Assembly: GCF_000364705.1 (NCBI RefSeq) | Contig: NZ_AQOH01000075.1 | Location: forward strand, 1 to 40,928 | Origin: Pseudomonas fuscovaginae SE-1 | Lineage (GTDB): Bacteria > Pseudomonadota > Gammaproteobacteria > Pseudomonadales > Pseudomonadaceae | Length of the DNA stretch: 40,928 nucleotides | Direction of reading: 5' to 3' | Part shown: one piece after another, positions 8,869-18,311 of the stretch | How the letters are laid out: each line of letters opens with the position of its first letter | Position numbering within the stretch: the stretch's first letter is position 1 | The notes under the pieces: model-generated | Seen by the model: only the letters and a program-made list of their open reading frames with translations | Told to the model about the DNA's origin: nothing | Databases searched by the model: none | Translations under genes and position numbers: made by a program

Positions 8869-9062
8869 CAAGCCCTGCTCAGCACACAAGCCTCGCTTGC
8901 CACACAAGCTCTGCTCAGCACACAAGCCTCGCTTGCCACACAAGCCCTGCTCAGCACACAAGCTCTGCTCAGCACACAAGCCTCGCTTGCCACACAAGCT
9001 CTGCTCAGCACACAAGCCCCGCTTGCCACACAAGCCCTGCTCGCCACACAAGCACAGCTCAG
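8865..9062. repeat. 18-bp tandem repeat array, 11 units, abutting a REPIN
   Basis: Eleven consecutive 18-base units each begin CACACAAGC; three main variants alternate (ending CCTGCTCAG, CTCGCTTGC and TCTGCTCAG), followed by a decayed twelfth unit. The array starts inside the last bases of the right REP arm. The units resemble that arm (CAAGCCCGCTCGCCACA), differing by small substitutions and one added base. This suggests it grew by amplification of the REP end. There are no spacers, so it is not a CRISPR. It lies 25 bases beyond the stop codon of the transglycosylase gene. Confidence 0.9.
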
Positions 9063-9087
9063 CCCGCAAGCCTGATCAAAAGCGCGA

Positions 9088-10404
9088 CTAGCGGCTACGC
9101 AGGCTCTCCAGCAGCTTGTGGTTCGGATAGCCATCGGCCGGCCAGCCCAGCACCTGCTGTGCACCGCGAATGGCCTTGCGGGTGTTGGCACCGATGATGC
9201 CATCCGGGTTGCCGGCATCGTAGCCGTTGCTGCTGAGCAGTGTCTGCAGCTCGATCCGCTCGCTGCGGCTGAGCGGCAGGTCATCCTTGGGCCAACTGCC
9301 CCGAATCACGCCACCACTGTTGAAGCGCTGGGACAACAGGCCAACCGCCAGTCCGTAGGAGGACGAGTTGTTGTACTTGAGGATCGCGCGGAAGTTGTCG
9401 AGCACCAGGAAGCCGGGCCCGCGATAGCCTGCCGGCAGCAACAGCGATGCCGAGAGTGGCGCGGCGCCGTAGGGCAGTGCGACGCCGGCCGGCAGTTGCA
9501 CACCCATCTGCAGCCACTCGCTGACCGGCTTGCGGATTGCGCCATCGGCCAGCGAGTAGTCGAAACCTGCCGGTACCGTGACTTCGAAGCCCCACGGTTG
9601 GCCCTTCTGCCAGCCCGAGCTTTGCAGGTAGTTGGCGGTCGAGGCCAGGGCGTCGGCCGAGTCGTTCCAGATGTCCCGGCGGCCATCGCCGTCGAAGTCC
9701 ACCGCATAGCTGTTGTAGGTGGTCGGGATGAACTGGGTCTGGCCCATGGCGCCAGCCCAGGAACCGAGCATCTGCTCCGGGCGGATGTCGCCGTGCTGGA
9801 TGATCTGCAATGCAGCCAGCAACTGGCTCTGGGCGAAGCCCGGGCGACGGCCTTCATAGGCCAGGGTCGCCAGCGAGCGAATGACCGACTTGTCGCCCTG
9901 GAACTGGCCGAAGTTGCTCTCCATGCCCCACACCGCGACGAGGGCTTCGCGATCGACGCCATAACGCTGCTCGATGCTCTGCAGCACCGCACTGTTCTGC
10001 ACCAGCAGGGCCTGCCCCTTGCGCACGCGGGTCGCCGAGAGGGCGCCGTCGAGGTATTCCCATACGGGCCGGGTGAATTCCGGCTGGCTGCGGTCGGCCT
10101 TGATCACGCTCATGTCGGGGCTGATGCCGGCGAAGGCGTTGTCGAAGGTATTCGCGGTGATCCCGGCGCGCAGGGCCTCGATACGGAATGCCGCGCGCCA
10201 ATCCTCGAAACTCTGGGCGGGCTGGATGAACGGGGTATCGGCGGCAGGCGCGGGTGCGGGAATCGGCACCGGGGCGGTGGGCAGCGTCGACAGCGGTTGG
10301 GCGTCGGCGGCCGTGGGCTTTTCCGCACAGGCGACGAGCAGGATGAAACTGGTGGCGGCGAACAGTCGGCGCAAGGGCCAACCGAGGGTGAGACTAGAGG
10401 GCAT
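9088..10404 (-). CDS. Lytic murein transglycosylase lipoprotein with peptidoglycan-binding domain
   Basis: A second MltB-family lytic transglycosylase, about 438 residues. The chosen start (ATG ending at 10404) puts a basic, hydrophobic signal before the lipobox LVAC, with Cys26 lipidated, so the protein should be anchored in the envelope. An alanine/proline-rich linker (about 30-60) leads to the catalytic domain (about 65-355) containing AVWGMESNFG, with Glu162 as expected catalytic acid, and GSWAGAMGQTQFIPTTY. The C-terminal 60 residues form a peptidoglycan-binding domain 1 (LQTLLSSNGYDAGNPDGIIG). This layout fits the SltB3-type enzyme of P. aeruginosa, as far as I remember. A longer start at 10446 has no better ribosome site and would displace the signal. 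It stands alone, convergent with ldcA. Confidence 0.9.
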   Translation of the reverse strand: MPSSLTLGWPLRRLFAATSFILLVACAEKPTAADAQPLSTLPTAPVPIPAPAPAADTPFIQPAQSFEDWRAAFRIEALRAGITANTFDNAFAGISPDMSVIKADRSQPEFTRPVWEYLDGALSATRVRKGQALLVQNSAVLQSIEQRYGVDREALVAVWGMESNFGQFQGDKSVIRSLATLAYEGRRPGFAQSQLLAALQIIQHGDIRPEQMLGSWAGAMGQTQFIPTTYNSYAVDFDGDGRRDIWNDSADALASTANYLQSSGWQKGQPWGFEVTVPAGFDYSLADGAIRKPVSEWLQMGVQLPAGVALPYGAAPLSASLLLPAGYRGPGFLVLDNFRAILKYNNSSSYGLAVGLLSQRFNSGGVIRGSWPKDDLPLSRSERIELQTLLSSNGYDAGNPDGIIGANTRKAIRGAQQVLGWPADGYPNHKLLESLRSR

Positions 10405-10476
10405 GCGCGGGTCCGAAGAATGCGAATCAGATGTTGACCTTATCATGCCTTGGGGGTGCAGGTCGTGATGACACTT

Positions 10477-10635
10477 TCACGCGGCCAGAAAGTCAGAAGC
10501 CTCCCAGCTTTTGGACTGGAAGGCTTCGCGACGGTAGCTGCCCTTGCCTTTGGCCGGCTGTTCCTGGCGGCTTCGGAACAGTGGCTGGGCGATGATCGAC
10601 TTGGCTTTGTTGGGGCGCCGGGACGGCTTGCTCAT
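10477..10635 (-). CDS. arfA: ArfA alternative ribosome-rescue factor
   Basis: ArfA frees ribosomes stalled on mRNAs without a stop codon by recruiting release factor RF2, as a backup to tmRNA. This small gene encodes 52 residues from an ATG with AGGAG upstream. The core block PLFRSRQEQPAKGKGSYRRE matches the ArfA family in its PLFR-R and KGKGSY-R elements; E. coli ArfA has PLFRQR and KGKGSYMR. In E. coli and other proteobacteria arfA is made from non-stop mRNA because a hairpin in its 3' coding end is cut by RNase III. A matching 12-pair hairpin is present here (10496-10527). The full-length protein ends in DFLAA, resembling the tmRNA tag end. Downstream of holA, 66 bases after its stop. Confidence 0.9.
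   Translation of the reverse strand: MSKPSRRPNKAKSIIAQPLFRSRQEQPAKGKGSYRREAFQSKSWEASDFLAA
10496..10527 (-). promoter_or_regulatory. Hairpin in the arfA coding end (probable non-stop mRNA signal)
   Basis: On the arfA mRNA, GAAGCCUUCCAG (10527-10516) pairs with CUGGGAGGCUUC (10507-10496), 12 pairs with one G-U, around the loop UCCAAAAG. The stem lies fully inside the reading frame and ends 16 bases before the stop codon. No U-run follows, so RNase III cutting fits better than intrinsic termination. Known arfA genes use such a stem to yield truncated, active ArfA that is destroyed when tmRNA is working. Confidence 0.8.
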
Positions 10636-10701
10636 GGCGGTGCACTCCTGGGTTGCAAGAGCGCGCATCATCGGGCAGATGGACCTGACTGTCCAGTGGG
10701 G

Positions 10702-11739
10702 TCATTCGGCTGGTAGCGCCAGACGTTGGCCGCACATCAGTAGGCTGAGTCGGCTCAGGCTGCTCCACGGTGAACCGGCGGCCTGGCCCTTGATCTGCGC
10801 GTCGATACGTTGTGCGTCCATCAGCAACTGGCTCCAGCGTTGCGCCGAATGCCGTTGCAGGGCCTTGCTCATCAGCGGTCGGCGCTTGTCCCAGACCGGC
10901 GGCTTGGCCTGGCTGAAGGCCTTGTCCAGTGGCACGCCCTGGCTGTACTGCTGGGACAGGTTGGCCAGCAGCCGCAGTTCCCGGGCCAGGGCCCAGAGAA
11001 TCACCGGCGGCTCGACCCCTTCGCCACGCAGCCCTTCGAGCATGCGCAGGGAATGGGCCGCTTCGCCGTTGAGCACGGCGTCGACCAGCCCGAAGACATC
11101 GAAGCGGGCGCTGTCGGCCACCGCCGCCTGTACCGTCTCGATGGTGATCTGCCCACCCTCGGCCATCAGCTTGAGCTTTTCGATTTCCTGGGCGGCGGCC
11201 AGCAGGTTGCCTTCAACCCGCGCGGCAATCAGCTCCACGGCATCCTGCTGGGCGGAAAGCCCGGCCTGGGCCAGGCGTTGGCGAATCCACTGGGGCAACT
11301 GGTTGGCGTCCACCGGCCAGATCTGGATGAACTGGGTCTGCTGGCCCTCGATCAGCGCCTTGCCCCACTTGGTCTTCTGCGCGCTGCCATCGAGCTTGGG
11401 CAGGCTGATGAGCAGCAAGGTGTCATCAGCCGGCCGCGCGCAGTACTCCATCAGTGCGGCCGCGCCCTTGTCGCCCGGCTTGCCCGACGGCAGGCGCAGC
11501 TCCAGCAGGCGTTTCTCGGCGAACAGCGACATGCTGGCGCCGGCCTGCAGCAGGGTGCCCCAGTCGAAGTTGGCGTCGGCGCTGAACACCTGGCGTTCAT
11601 CGAAGCCTTGCTGGCGTGCGGTTGCACGAATGGCGTCGGCGGCTTCCTGGCACAGCAGCGGGTCATCGCCGCTGATGACATAGACTGGCGCGAGGCCACC
11701 TTGCAGGTGTTTGGCGAGTTGGGCGGGAGCGAGTTTCAT
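10702..11739 (-). CDS. holA: DNA polymerase III delta subunit
   Basis: HolA is the delta subunit of the clamp loader, the wrench that opens the beta sliding clamp. The 345-residue protein fits the family length. It shows the N-terminal segment LAPVYVISGDDPLLCQEAAD, which lies where the delta beta-clamp-binding region begins, and the helical C-terminal collar domain (RRPLMSKALQRHSAQRWSQLL). It follows lptE by 40 bases on the same strand, the usual leuS-lptE-holA order. Odd point: no Shine-Dalgarno is visible before its ATG, and a strong GC hairpin fills the intergenic space. Confidence 0.94.
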   Translation of the reverse strand: MKLAPAQLAKHLQGGLAPVYVISGDDPLLCQEAADAIRATARQQGFDERQVFSADANFDWGTLLQAGASMSLFAEKRLLELRLPSGKPGDKGAAALMEYCARPADDTLLLISLPKLDGSAQKTKWGKALIEGQQTQFIQIWPVDANQLPQWIRQRLAQAGLSAQQDAVELIAARVEGNLLAAAQEIEKLKLMAEGGQITIETVQAAVADSARFDVFGLVDAVLNGEAAHSLRMLEGLRGEGVEPPVILWALARELRLLANLSQQYSQGVPLDKAFSQAKPPVWDKRRPLMSKALQRHSAQRWSQLLMDAQRIDAQIKGQAAGSPWSSLSRLSLLMCGQRLALPAE

Positions 11740-11752
11740 GGGCGGGTGGCCA

Positions 11753-11773
11753 GGGGGCGCCAGGGGCGCCCCT
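11753..11773 (-). other. GC-rich hairpin between lptE and holA
   Basis: GGGGCGCC (11754-11761) and GGCGCCCC (11765-11772) form a perfect eight-pair stem with a three-base loop in the 40-base gap between lptE and holA. No U-run follows on the minus strand. It ends about 14 bases before the holA ATG, where no ribosome-binding site is evident, so it could dampen or couple holA translation, or be a processing or mRNA-stability site. Confidence 0.45.
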
Positions 11774-11779
11774 CATGGC

Positions 11780-12385
11780 TTACTGGTTCGGCAGTTCCAG
11801 AGGTGATTGCTGCGGCTGCGACGCTTCGAACTTGCGCGCGGCTTCCAGGGCGTCGGCGTCGGCCTTGGCCTTGGCATTGGCGGCCTGCTGGAGGCTGTCG
11901 AGCTGTGCCGGCGTCAGCACCTGCAGGCGGATGACCATCTGCTGCACCAGGTCGCGACGCATTTCCTTGCGCAGTTCGCCGGCTTCGGCATCGCCGCCGG
12001 TGATGTTGTTGCCGTCATGCACGTAGTACTTCTGCGCTTCCAGCTTGCCGCCGGTCAGCAGCAGATCCTTCTCGCCACGGATCTCGTAGACCAGCACGGT
12101 GTTGAGTTCGTACTCGGCGTTACGGCCCGAGCCGGTGTAGCTCGCCGCGCGCTGGGTTTCCTGCTCATCGGTCAGGATCAGCTTGTAGGGCGCGCCCTTG
12201 TGGACGTCGACGCCGCTATGCTCCAGCACCTGGGTCAGTTGCTTGATCGTGTCACCGTAGGCGTTGCGGGCGCTGACCGACAATTCCTTGATCGTCAGTT
12301 CGGAGGTGCCCGTACCACGCAGCTGGAAGCCGCATGCGCTCAGCAGCACCGCAAGGCCCATTACCAGCAGATTGCGTTTGATCAT
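11780..12385 (-). CDS. lptE: LPS-assembly lipoprotein LptE
   Basis: LptE is the outer-membrane lipoprotein that plugs the LptD barrel and helps insert lipopolysaccharide. The 201-residue protein begins MIKRNLLVMG and has the lipobox LSAC with Cys18, followed by GFQLRG, a hallmark of the family (formerly RlpB). AGGGGAG precedes the ATG at 12385, which supports this start over a longer reading from 12451. The C-terminus is Gln/Ala-rich. It lies 85 bases downstream of leuS and upstream of holA in the conserved order. Confidence 0.94.
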   Translation of the reverse strand: MIKRNLLVMGLAVLLSACGFQLRGTGTSELTIKELSVSARNAYGDTIKQLTQVLEHSGVDVHKGAPYKLILTDEQETQRAASYTGSGRNAEYELNTVLVYEIRGEKDLLLTGGKLEAQKYYVHDGNNITGGDAEAGELRKEMRRDLVQQMVIRLQVLTPAQLDSLQQAANAKAKADADALEAARKFEASQPQQSPLELPNQ

Positions 12386-12440
12386 CTTGTTGCTCCCCTT
12401 GAAGCCGTGGGCCGACACGGCAGCCCCGGAAATCCTGTAA

Positions 12441-12462
12441 GGCGCCCGCACTGGCGGGCGCC
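12441..12462 (-). other. Stable hairpin between leuS and lptE
   Basis: GGCGCCCGC (12441-12449) pairs perfectly with GCGGGCGCC (12454-12462) around ACTG, eight bases beyond the leuS stop. On the minus strand the stem is followed by UUACAGGAUU, with only a short U-rich stretch, so it is at best a weak terminator; an attenuator or a 3'-end protecting stem between leuS and lptE is as likely. Confidence 0.45.
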
Positions 12463-12470
12463 TGGTCCAA

Positions 12471-15146
<2,676 letters not shown>

Positions 15147-15300
15147 TTACAGGAAGCCCCGTAGCATACATGACGCCGCTCTGCCGAGGGAAACCCTGAT
15201 TGCGCGACAAAGGCCGTTGGTCGCGGCGGCAGGCTGGTTGGCCGGGCGCCGCTAAGCTCATGGAGGGGGAAGTGATACTTATCTTCAATGAGGTGAACGG

Positions 15301-15621
15301 ATGGTGGAGTCGCAGCGAAATGTAACTGATCCCGAACTGTACGAACGTCTGATCACACGCCTTGGGCTTGCCCTGGACGTCGCGAGAACGGCAGTCCGCC
15401 TGCGTGACGAGCGGCCTGCCGAGTTGGAGTTGCGGGGCCTGAGCCGCGCCGAGTTCGAACTGATCAGGGCCTATCTGGACCTGAGTGGTCGCGGCGTGCA
15501 CGCGTCTGACGCAACCGTTTCACACCCCAGGGAAGAGATGCATTCAGCCGAGATCATCTGGTTGAAGGACAGGGCGCCCAAGCTGTATTCGGCGCGGTTC
15601 AAGTCATTTCGGACCAAATGA
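15301..15621 (+). CDS. Uncharacterised small protein
   Basis: A 106-residue protein that I do not recognise. The start is well supported by GAGGTGA six bases before the ATG. It is hydrophilic, with no signal peptide or membrane segment, and looks helical: LYERLITRLGLALDVARTAVRLRDE, then a second helix around LSRAEFELIRAYLDLS, and a basic C-terminus (KLYSARFKSFRTK). The first part has a spaced Leu/Ile pattern that could make a short coiled coil. It stands alone, divergent from leuS (224-base shared upstream region) and 122 bases ahead of the YdcF-like gene. Base composition and codon use look like the neighbours. Confidence 0.75.
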   Translation: MVESQRNVTDPELYERLITRLGLALDVARTAVRLRDERPAELELRGLSRAEFELIRAYLDLSGRGVHASDATVSHPREEMHSAEIIWLKDRAPKLYSARFKSFRTK

Positions 15622-15743
15622 GGTCCGCCCGGCTGCATCCTGTTGTCTGTCGTTGACCTGACCTGCTTTTCGGGCCAAGGACCCGCAAGGTTGTTGATTG
15701 CTCCTGATCCACTTAGGCTTCGGGCATCTTCTGGAGGTGCCCG

Positions 15744-16502
15744 ATGCCTGTTCGCTACATCCTAAAACAATTGTTGCTGCCGCCCGGCCTGTTGCTGCTG
15801 TTGCTGGCCCTGGCCTGGTGGCTGCGACGGCGTCGACCGCGGCTGGCGGCGGTGTGTTTTGCCCTGGGTTTCGGCGGGTTCTGGCTGATCAGTCTGCCAG
15901 TGGTGGTCGAATGGTCGGCACGCGCCCTCGAAACCGTACCAGCGCTGGAGCGTGGCGAATGGGCGGGGCTGGCGCAGCGCGCCGATGTCATCGTGGTGCT
16001 GGGCTCGGGGCGCGAGCGTGGCGATTCGGCCTGGGGCGGCGATCAGCCGACCGGCATCGGCCTGGAGCGCCAGCGCTATGCGGCGCGACTGGCCAAGGCT
16101 TCGGGCCTGCCGGTGCTGACCAGTGGCGGCCTGCACTACGGCACACCGCCCAGCGAGGCGGCGTTGATGGCCGAGTCGATGCGTGACGACTCCGGGGTGG
16201 CGGTGCGCTGGCTGGAAGAGCGCAGCACCACGACCTGGGAAAATGCCCTGTTCAGCCACGAGCTGTTGGCGCCGCTGGGGATCAAGCGGGTGGTGGTGGT
16301 CACGCATGCCGCGCACATGCCGCGGGCGGTCTGGAGCTTCGAGCGGGCCGGTTTCACCGTGGTGCCGGCGCCGGTCGGCTTCCTGGGGCGTGACAACGCC
16401 AGCCCGCTGGGTGGCTGGCTGCCGGAGTTCAAGGCGATCTGGCGTAGCGGGCAGTTGATCAACGAGGCGGTGGGGCAGGTGGGCTACCGGCTTTTTTACT
16501 GA
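15744..16502 (+). CDS. YdcF/ElyC-like DUF218 envelope protein
   Basis: A 252-residue inner-membrane protein of the YdcF/SanA/ElyC (DUF218) family. Two hydrophobic segments occupy about 10-27 and 34-53, followed by the DUF218 domain (about 80-235) with DVIVVLGSGRERG, TSGGLHYGTPPSEAALMAE, ERSTTTWENALFS and VTHAAHMPRAVWSFERAG. ElyC of E. coli supports envelope integrity and peptidoglycan precursor supply; the enzymatic activity of the family is not settled. GGAGGTG sits six bases before the ATG. The context of envelope genes fits, but the assignment to ElyC rather than another family member is inferred from length and the two N-terminal segments. Confidence 0.87.
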   Translation: MPVRYILKQLLLPPGLLLLLLALAWWLRRRRPRLAAVCFALGFGGFWLISLPVVVEWSARALETVPALERGEWAGLAQRADVIVVLGSGRERGDSAWGGDQPTGIGLERQRYAARLAKASGLPVLTSGGLHYGTPPSEAALMAESMRDDSGVAVRWLEERSTTTWENALFSHELLAPLGIKRVVVVTHAAHMPRAVWSFERAGFTVVPAPVGFLGRDNASPLGGWLPEFKAIWRSGQLINEAVGQVGYRLFY

Positions 16503-16772
16503 GCCGGCTTTTGCCTGTCCAGGCCATGGAGCATGCCCGCATGGGTATCGTGGCGAGCGGGCTTGCCCGCGCTGGGGCGTGAAACGGCCCCAAAACCAGC
16601 GAGCGCGTTGCATCAGGTACAACGAGTCGGCAGGCTTCAGGGCTGCCTGGCAGCCCAGCGCGGGCAAGCCCGCTCGCCACAGGAAGCCTCTTCGCCCCGA
16701 GGCGCCTGTTCACCCCAAAAGGCCCGCTCGCCCTAGAAAGTCAGTTCGGCGTCGGGAGAGGCCGCGGTGCTT
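16503..16772. other. Gap between ydcF-like gene and lnt; mostly REPIN
   Basis: 270 bases between two convergent genes. The REPIN at 16550-16680 takes up half. The remainder (16681-16772) is GC-rich and contains further scraps resembling REP ends (GCCCGCTCGCC near 16723). No terminator with a U-run and no gene seen. Confidence 0.7.
16550..16680. repeat. REPIN, same family as at 8736
   Basis: Left arm starts GTGGCGAGCGGGCTTGCCCG at 16550 and right arm ends with its reverse complement at 16680; the inner flanks differ from the copy at 8736 but share the TGGCAGCC element. Lies 3' of both the ydcF-like gene and lnt. Confidence 0.88.
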
Positions 16773-18296
16773 TCAGACGGTCTTGGCAATCCGGCTGGCC
16801 AACAGCGCCCAGCCGAAGAGCAGCCCGCAGAGGATGATCAACGGCCACGACCGCCATTGCAGATATGGCGTCAGGTTGTGCATCGGCACCACTTCGCCAT
16901 ACAGGATGCCGCGTTCGAACTGCGGAATCTGCACGCTGATCCGGCCGAATGGGTCGATCAAGCCGGTCACGCCGTTGTTGGTGGCGCGGATCATCCAGCG
17001 TCCGGCTTCCAGGGCACGCATCTGGGCCATCTGCAGGTGTTGCAGCGGGCCGATCGAGGTGCCGAACCAGGTGTCGTTGCTGATGGTCAGCAGCAGGTCG
17101 CTGCGTGCCGACAGGCTGGCGGCGAACTCCGGGTAGACCACCTCGTAGCAGATGAACGGTGCGATCTGGTAGCCCTTGGCTTGCAGCAGTGGCTGGTCGG
17201 ACGGGCCGCGGGCGAAGTCGGACATCGGCAGGTCGAAGAATTCGATCAGTCCGCGCAGCAGATCCTGCAGCGGAACGTATTCGCCAAACGGCACCAGCTT
17301 CTGCTTCAGGTAGATGCCGTCACCTTCACCGAGCGCGACGATGCCGTTGAAGTAGCGTTTTTCGTTATGCACGACCTGGCGAATCGGCACGCCGGTGATC
17401 AGCGCCGAATGCCGTTCGGCGGCGAAATTGCCCATCATCGACAGGTAGCCCTCGGCGGACTCCTTCAGTACCGGCACGGCTGTCTCTGGCCACACCAGCA
17501 GGTCGACCCGTCTGGAACTGAAGCTCATGTCGCGATACAGCGCCAACTGGGCGTTGAGCTGCGCCGGATCCCACTTCATGCTCTGTTCGATATTGCCCTG
17601 GATCGCGGCGACGCTCAGCGGCTCGCCCGACGGGCTGGTCCAGGCGTGATGCTTGAGCCCCAGGCCGATGATCCAGGGGCCGACGAGCAGCACCATGCCC
17701 GCGGCGATGAAGGCCTTGCGCCCGCCCTTGAGCAGGCGCCGGGCGTTGTACAGCAGGGCGGCGGTCAGGGCGAGGGCGAAGGAGATCAGCCAGATCCCAC
17801 CCAGTGGAGCGAGGCCGGCCAGTGGGCCGTTCAACTGGCTGTAGCCGGAGTAGAGCCACGGGAAACCGGTCAGGAACCAGCCACGAAAGGCTTCCTGTGC
17901 AACCCACAGGGCGGCGAAGGCCAGGGCGTCGGCCAGGGGGGCTTCATTGCGGCGTATCCAGCGCGCCCAGAGCCAGGCGGGCAGGGCGAAGAACCAGGCG
18001 ATGGCGGCGATGAACGCCAGCATCAGCAGGCCCGCCAGCAGCACCGAGGCGCCGCCGTAGGTGTGGATGCTCACGTAGATCCAACTGGTACCGGCGCCGA
18101 ACAGGCCGAAACCGAAACACCAGCCGCGCCATAGCGCCTGGCGCGGCGAGAGTTCGCGCAGGCCGGCATAGAACAGGCCGACCGCCAGCAACGCCAGGGG
18201 CCAGATATCGAACGGCGCCAGGGCCAGGGTGGTCAGCGCGCCAGCCGCCACGGCCAGCAGGTTACCGGGCCAGCCGGGACGGGTTAAGCGCAGCAT
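16773..18296 (-). CDS. lnt: Apolipoprotein N-acyltransferase
   Basis: Lnt adds the third acyl chain to the N-terminal cysteine of lipoproteins in the inner membrane, the step needed for Lol sorting. The 507-residue protein has about six to seven N-terminal membrane segments (residues 10-215) and a periplasmic nitrilase-like domain (about 225-480) with the Glu-Lys-Cys triad placed as Glu271 (VWPETAVP), Lys333 (KQKLVPFGEY) and Cys383 (FICYE). A last hydrophobic segment closes the protein. It starts 15 bases after corC in the run miaB, ybeZ, ybeY, corC, lnt, all on the minus strand. Several lipoproteins in this window (RlpA, LptE, the transglycosylase) are its substrates. Confidence 0.97.
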   Translation of the reverse strand: MLRLTRPGWPGNLLAVAAGALTTLALAPFDIWPLALLAVGLFYAGLRELSPRQALWRGWCFGFGLFGAGTSWIYVSIHTYGGASVLLAGLLMLAFIAAIAWFFALPAWLWARWIRRNEAPLADALAFAALWVAQEAFRGWFLTGFPWLYSGYSQLNGPLAGLAPLGGIWLISFALALTAALLYNARRLLKGGRKAFIAAGMVLLVGPWIIGLGLKHHAWTSPSGEPLSVAAIQGNIEQSMKWDPAQLNAQLALYRDMSFSSRRVDLLVWPETAVPVLKESAEGYLSMMGNFAAERHSALITGVPIRQVVHNEKRYFNGIVALGEGDGIYLKQKLVPFGEYVPLQDLLRGLIEFFDLPMSDFARGPSDQPLLQAKGYQIAPFICYEVVYPEFAASLSARSDLLLTISNDTWFGTSIGPLQHLQMAQMRALEAGRWMIRATNNGVTGLIDPFGRISVQIPQFERGILYGEVVPMHNLTPYLQWRSWPLIILCGLLFGWALLASRIAKTV

Positions 18297-18311
18297 AGGG
18301 AGCTTCAGTCC

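Larger units (their letters stand above)
8678..9087. other. Gene-free repeat region between ldcA and the transglycosylase gene
   Basis: About 410 bases between two convergent genes. It holds one REPIN (8736-8868) that runs straight into an 18-bp tandem array (8865-9062), listed separately. Several frames on both strands stay open here only because the repeat unit is a multiple of three and has no stop; the predicted peptides are simple hexapeptide repeats and I do not regard them as genes. Confidence 0.85.

Noticed and set aside
8865..9062. CRISPR-like look of the repeat array
   Set aside because: Units are directly adjacent, 18 bases long and without unique spacers; no cas genes nearby.
8695..9075. 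Open frames with repeated ATQALLSTQASL-like or Cys-rich hexapeptides
   Set aside because: They come from the 18-bp repeat, which is a multiple of three and lacks stops in several frames on both strands. They begin in a REPIN, have no ribosome site and resemble no protein.
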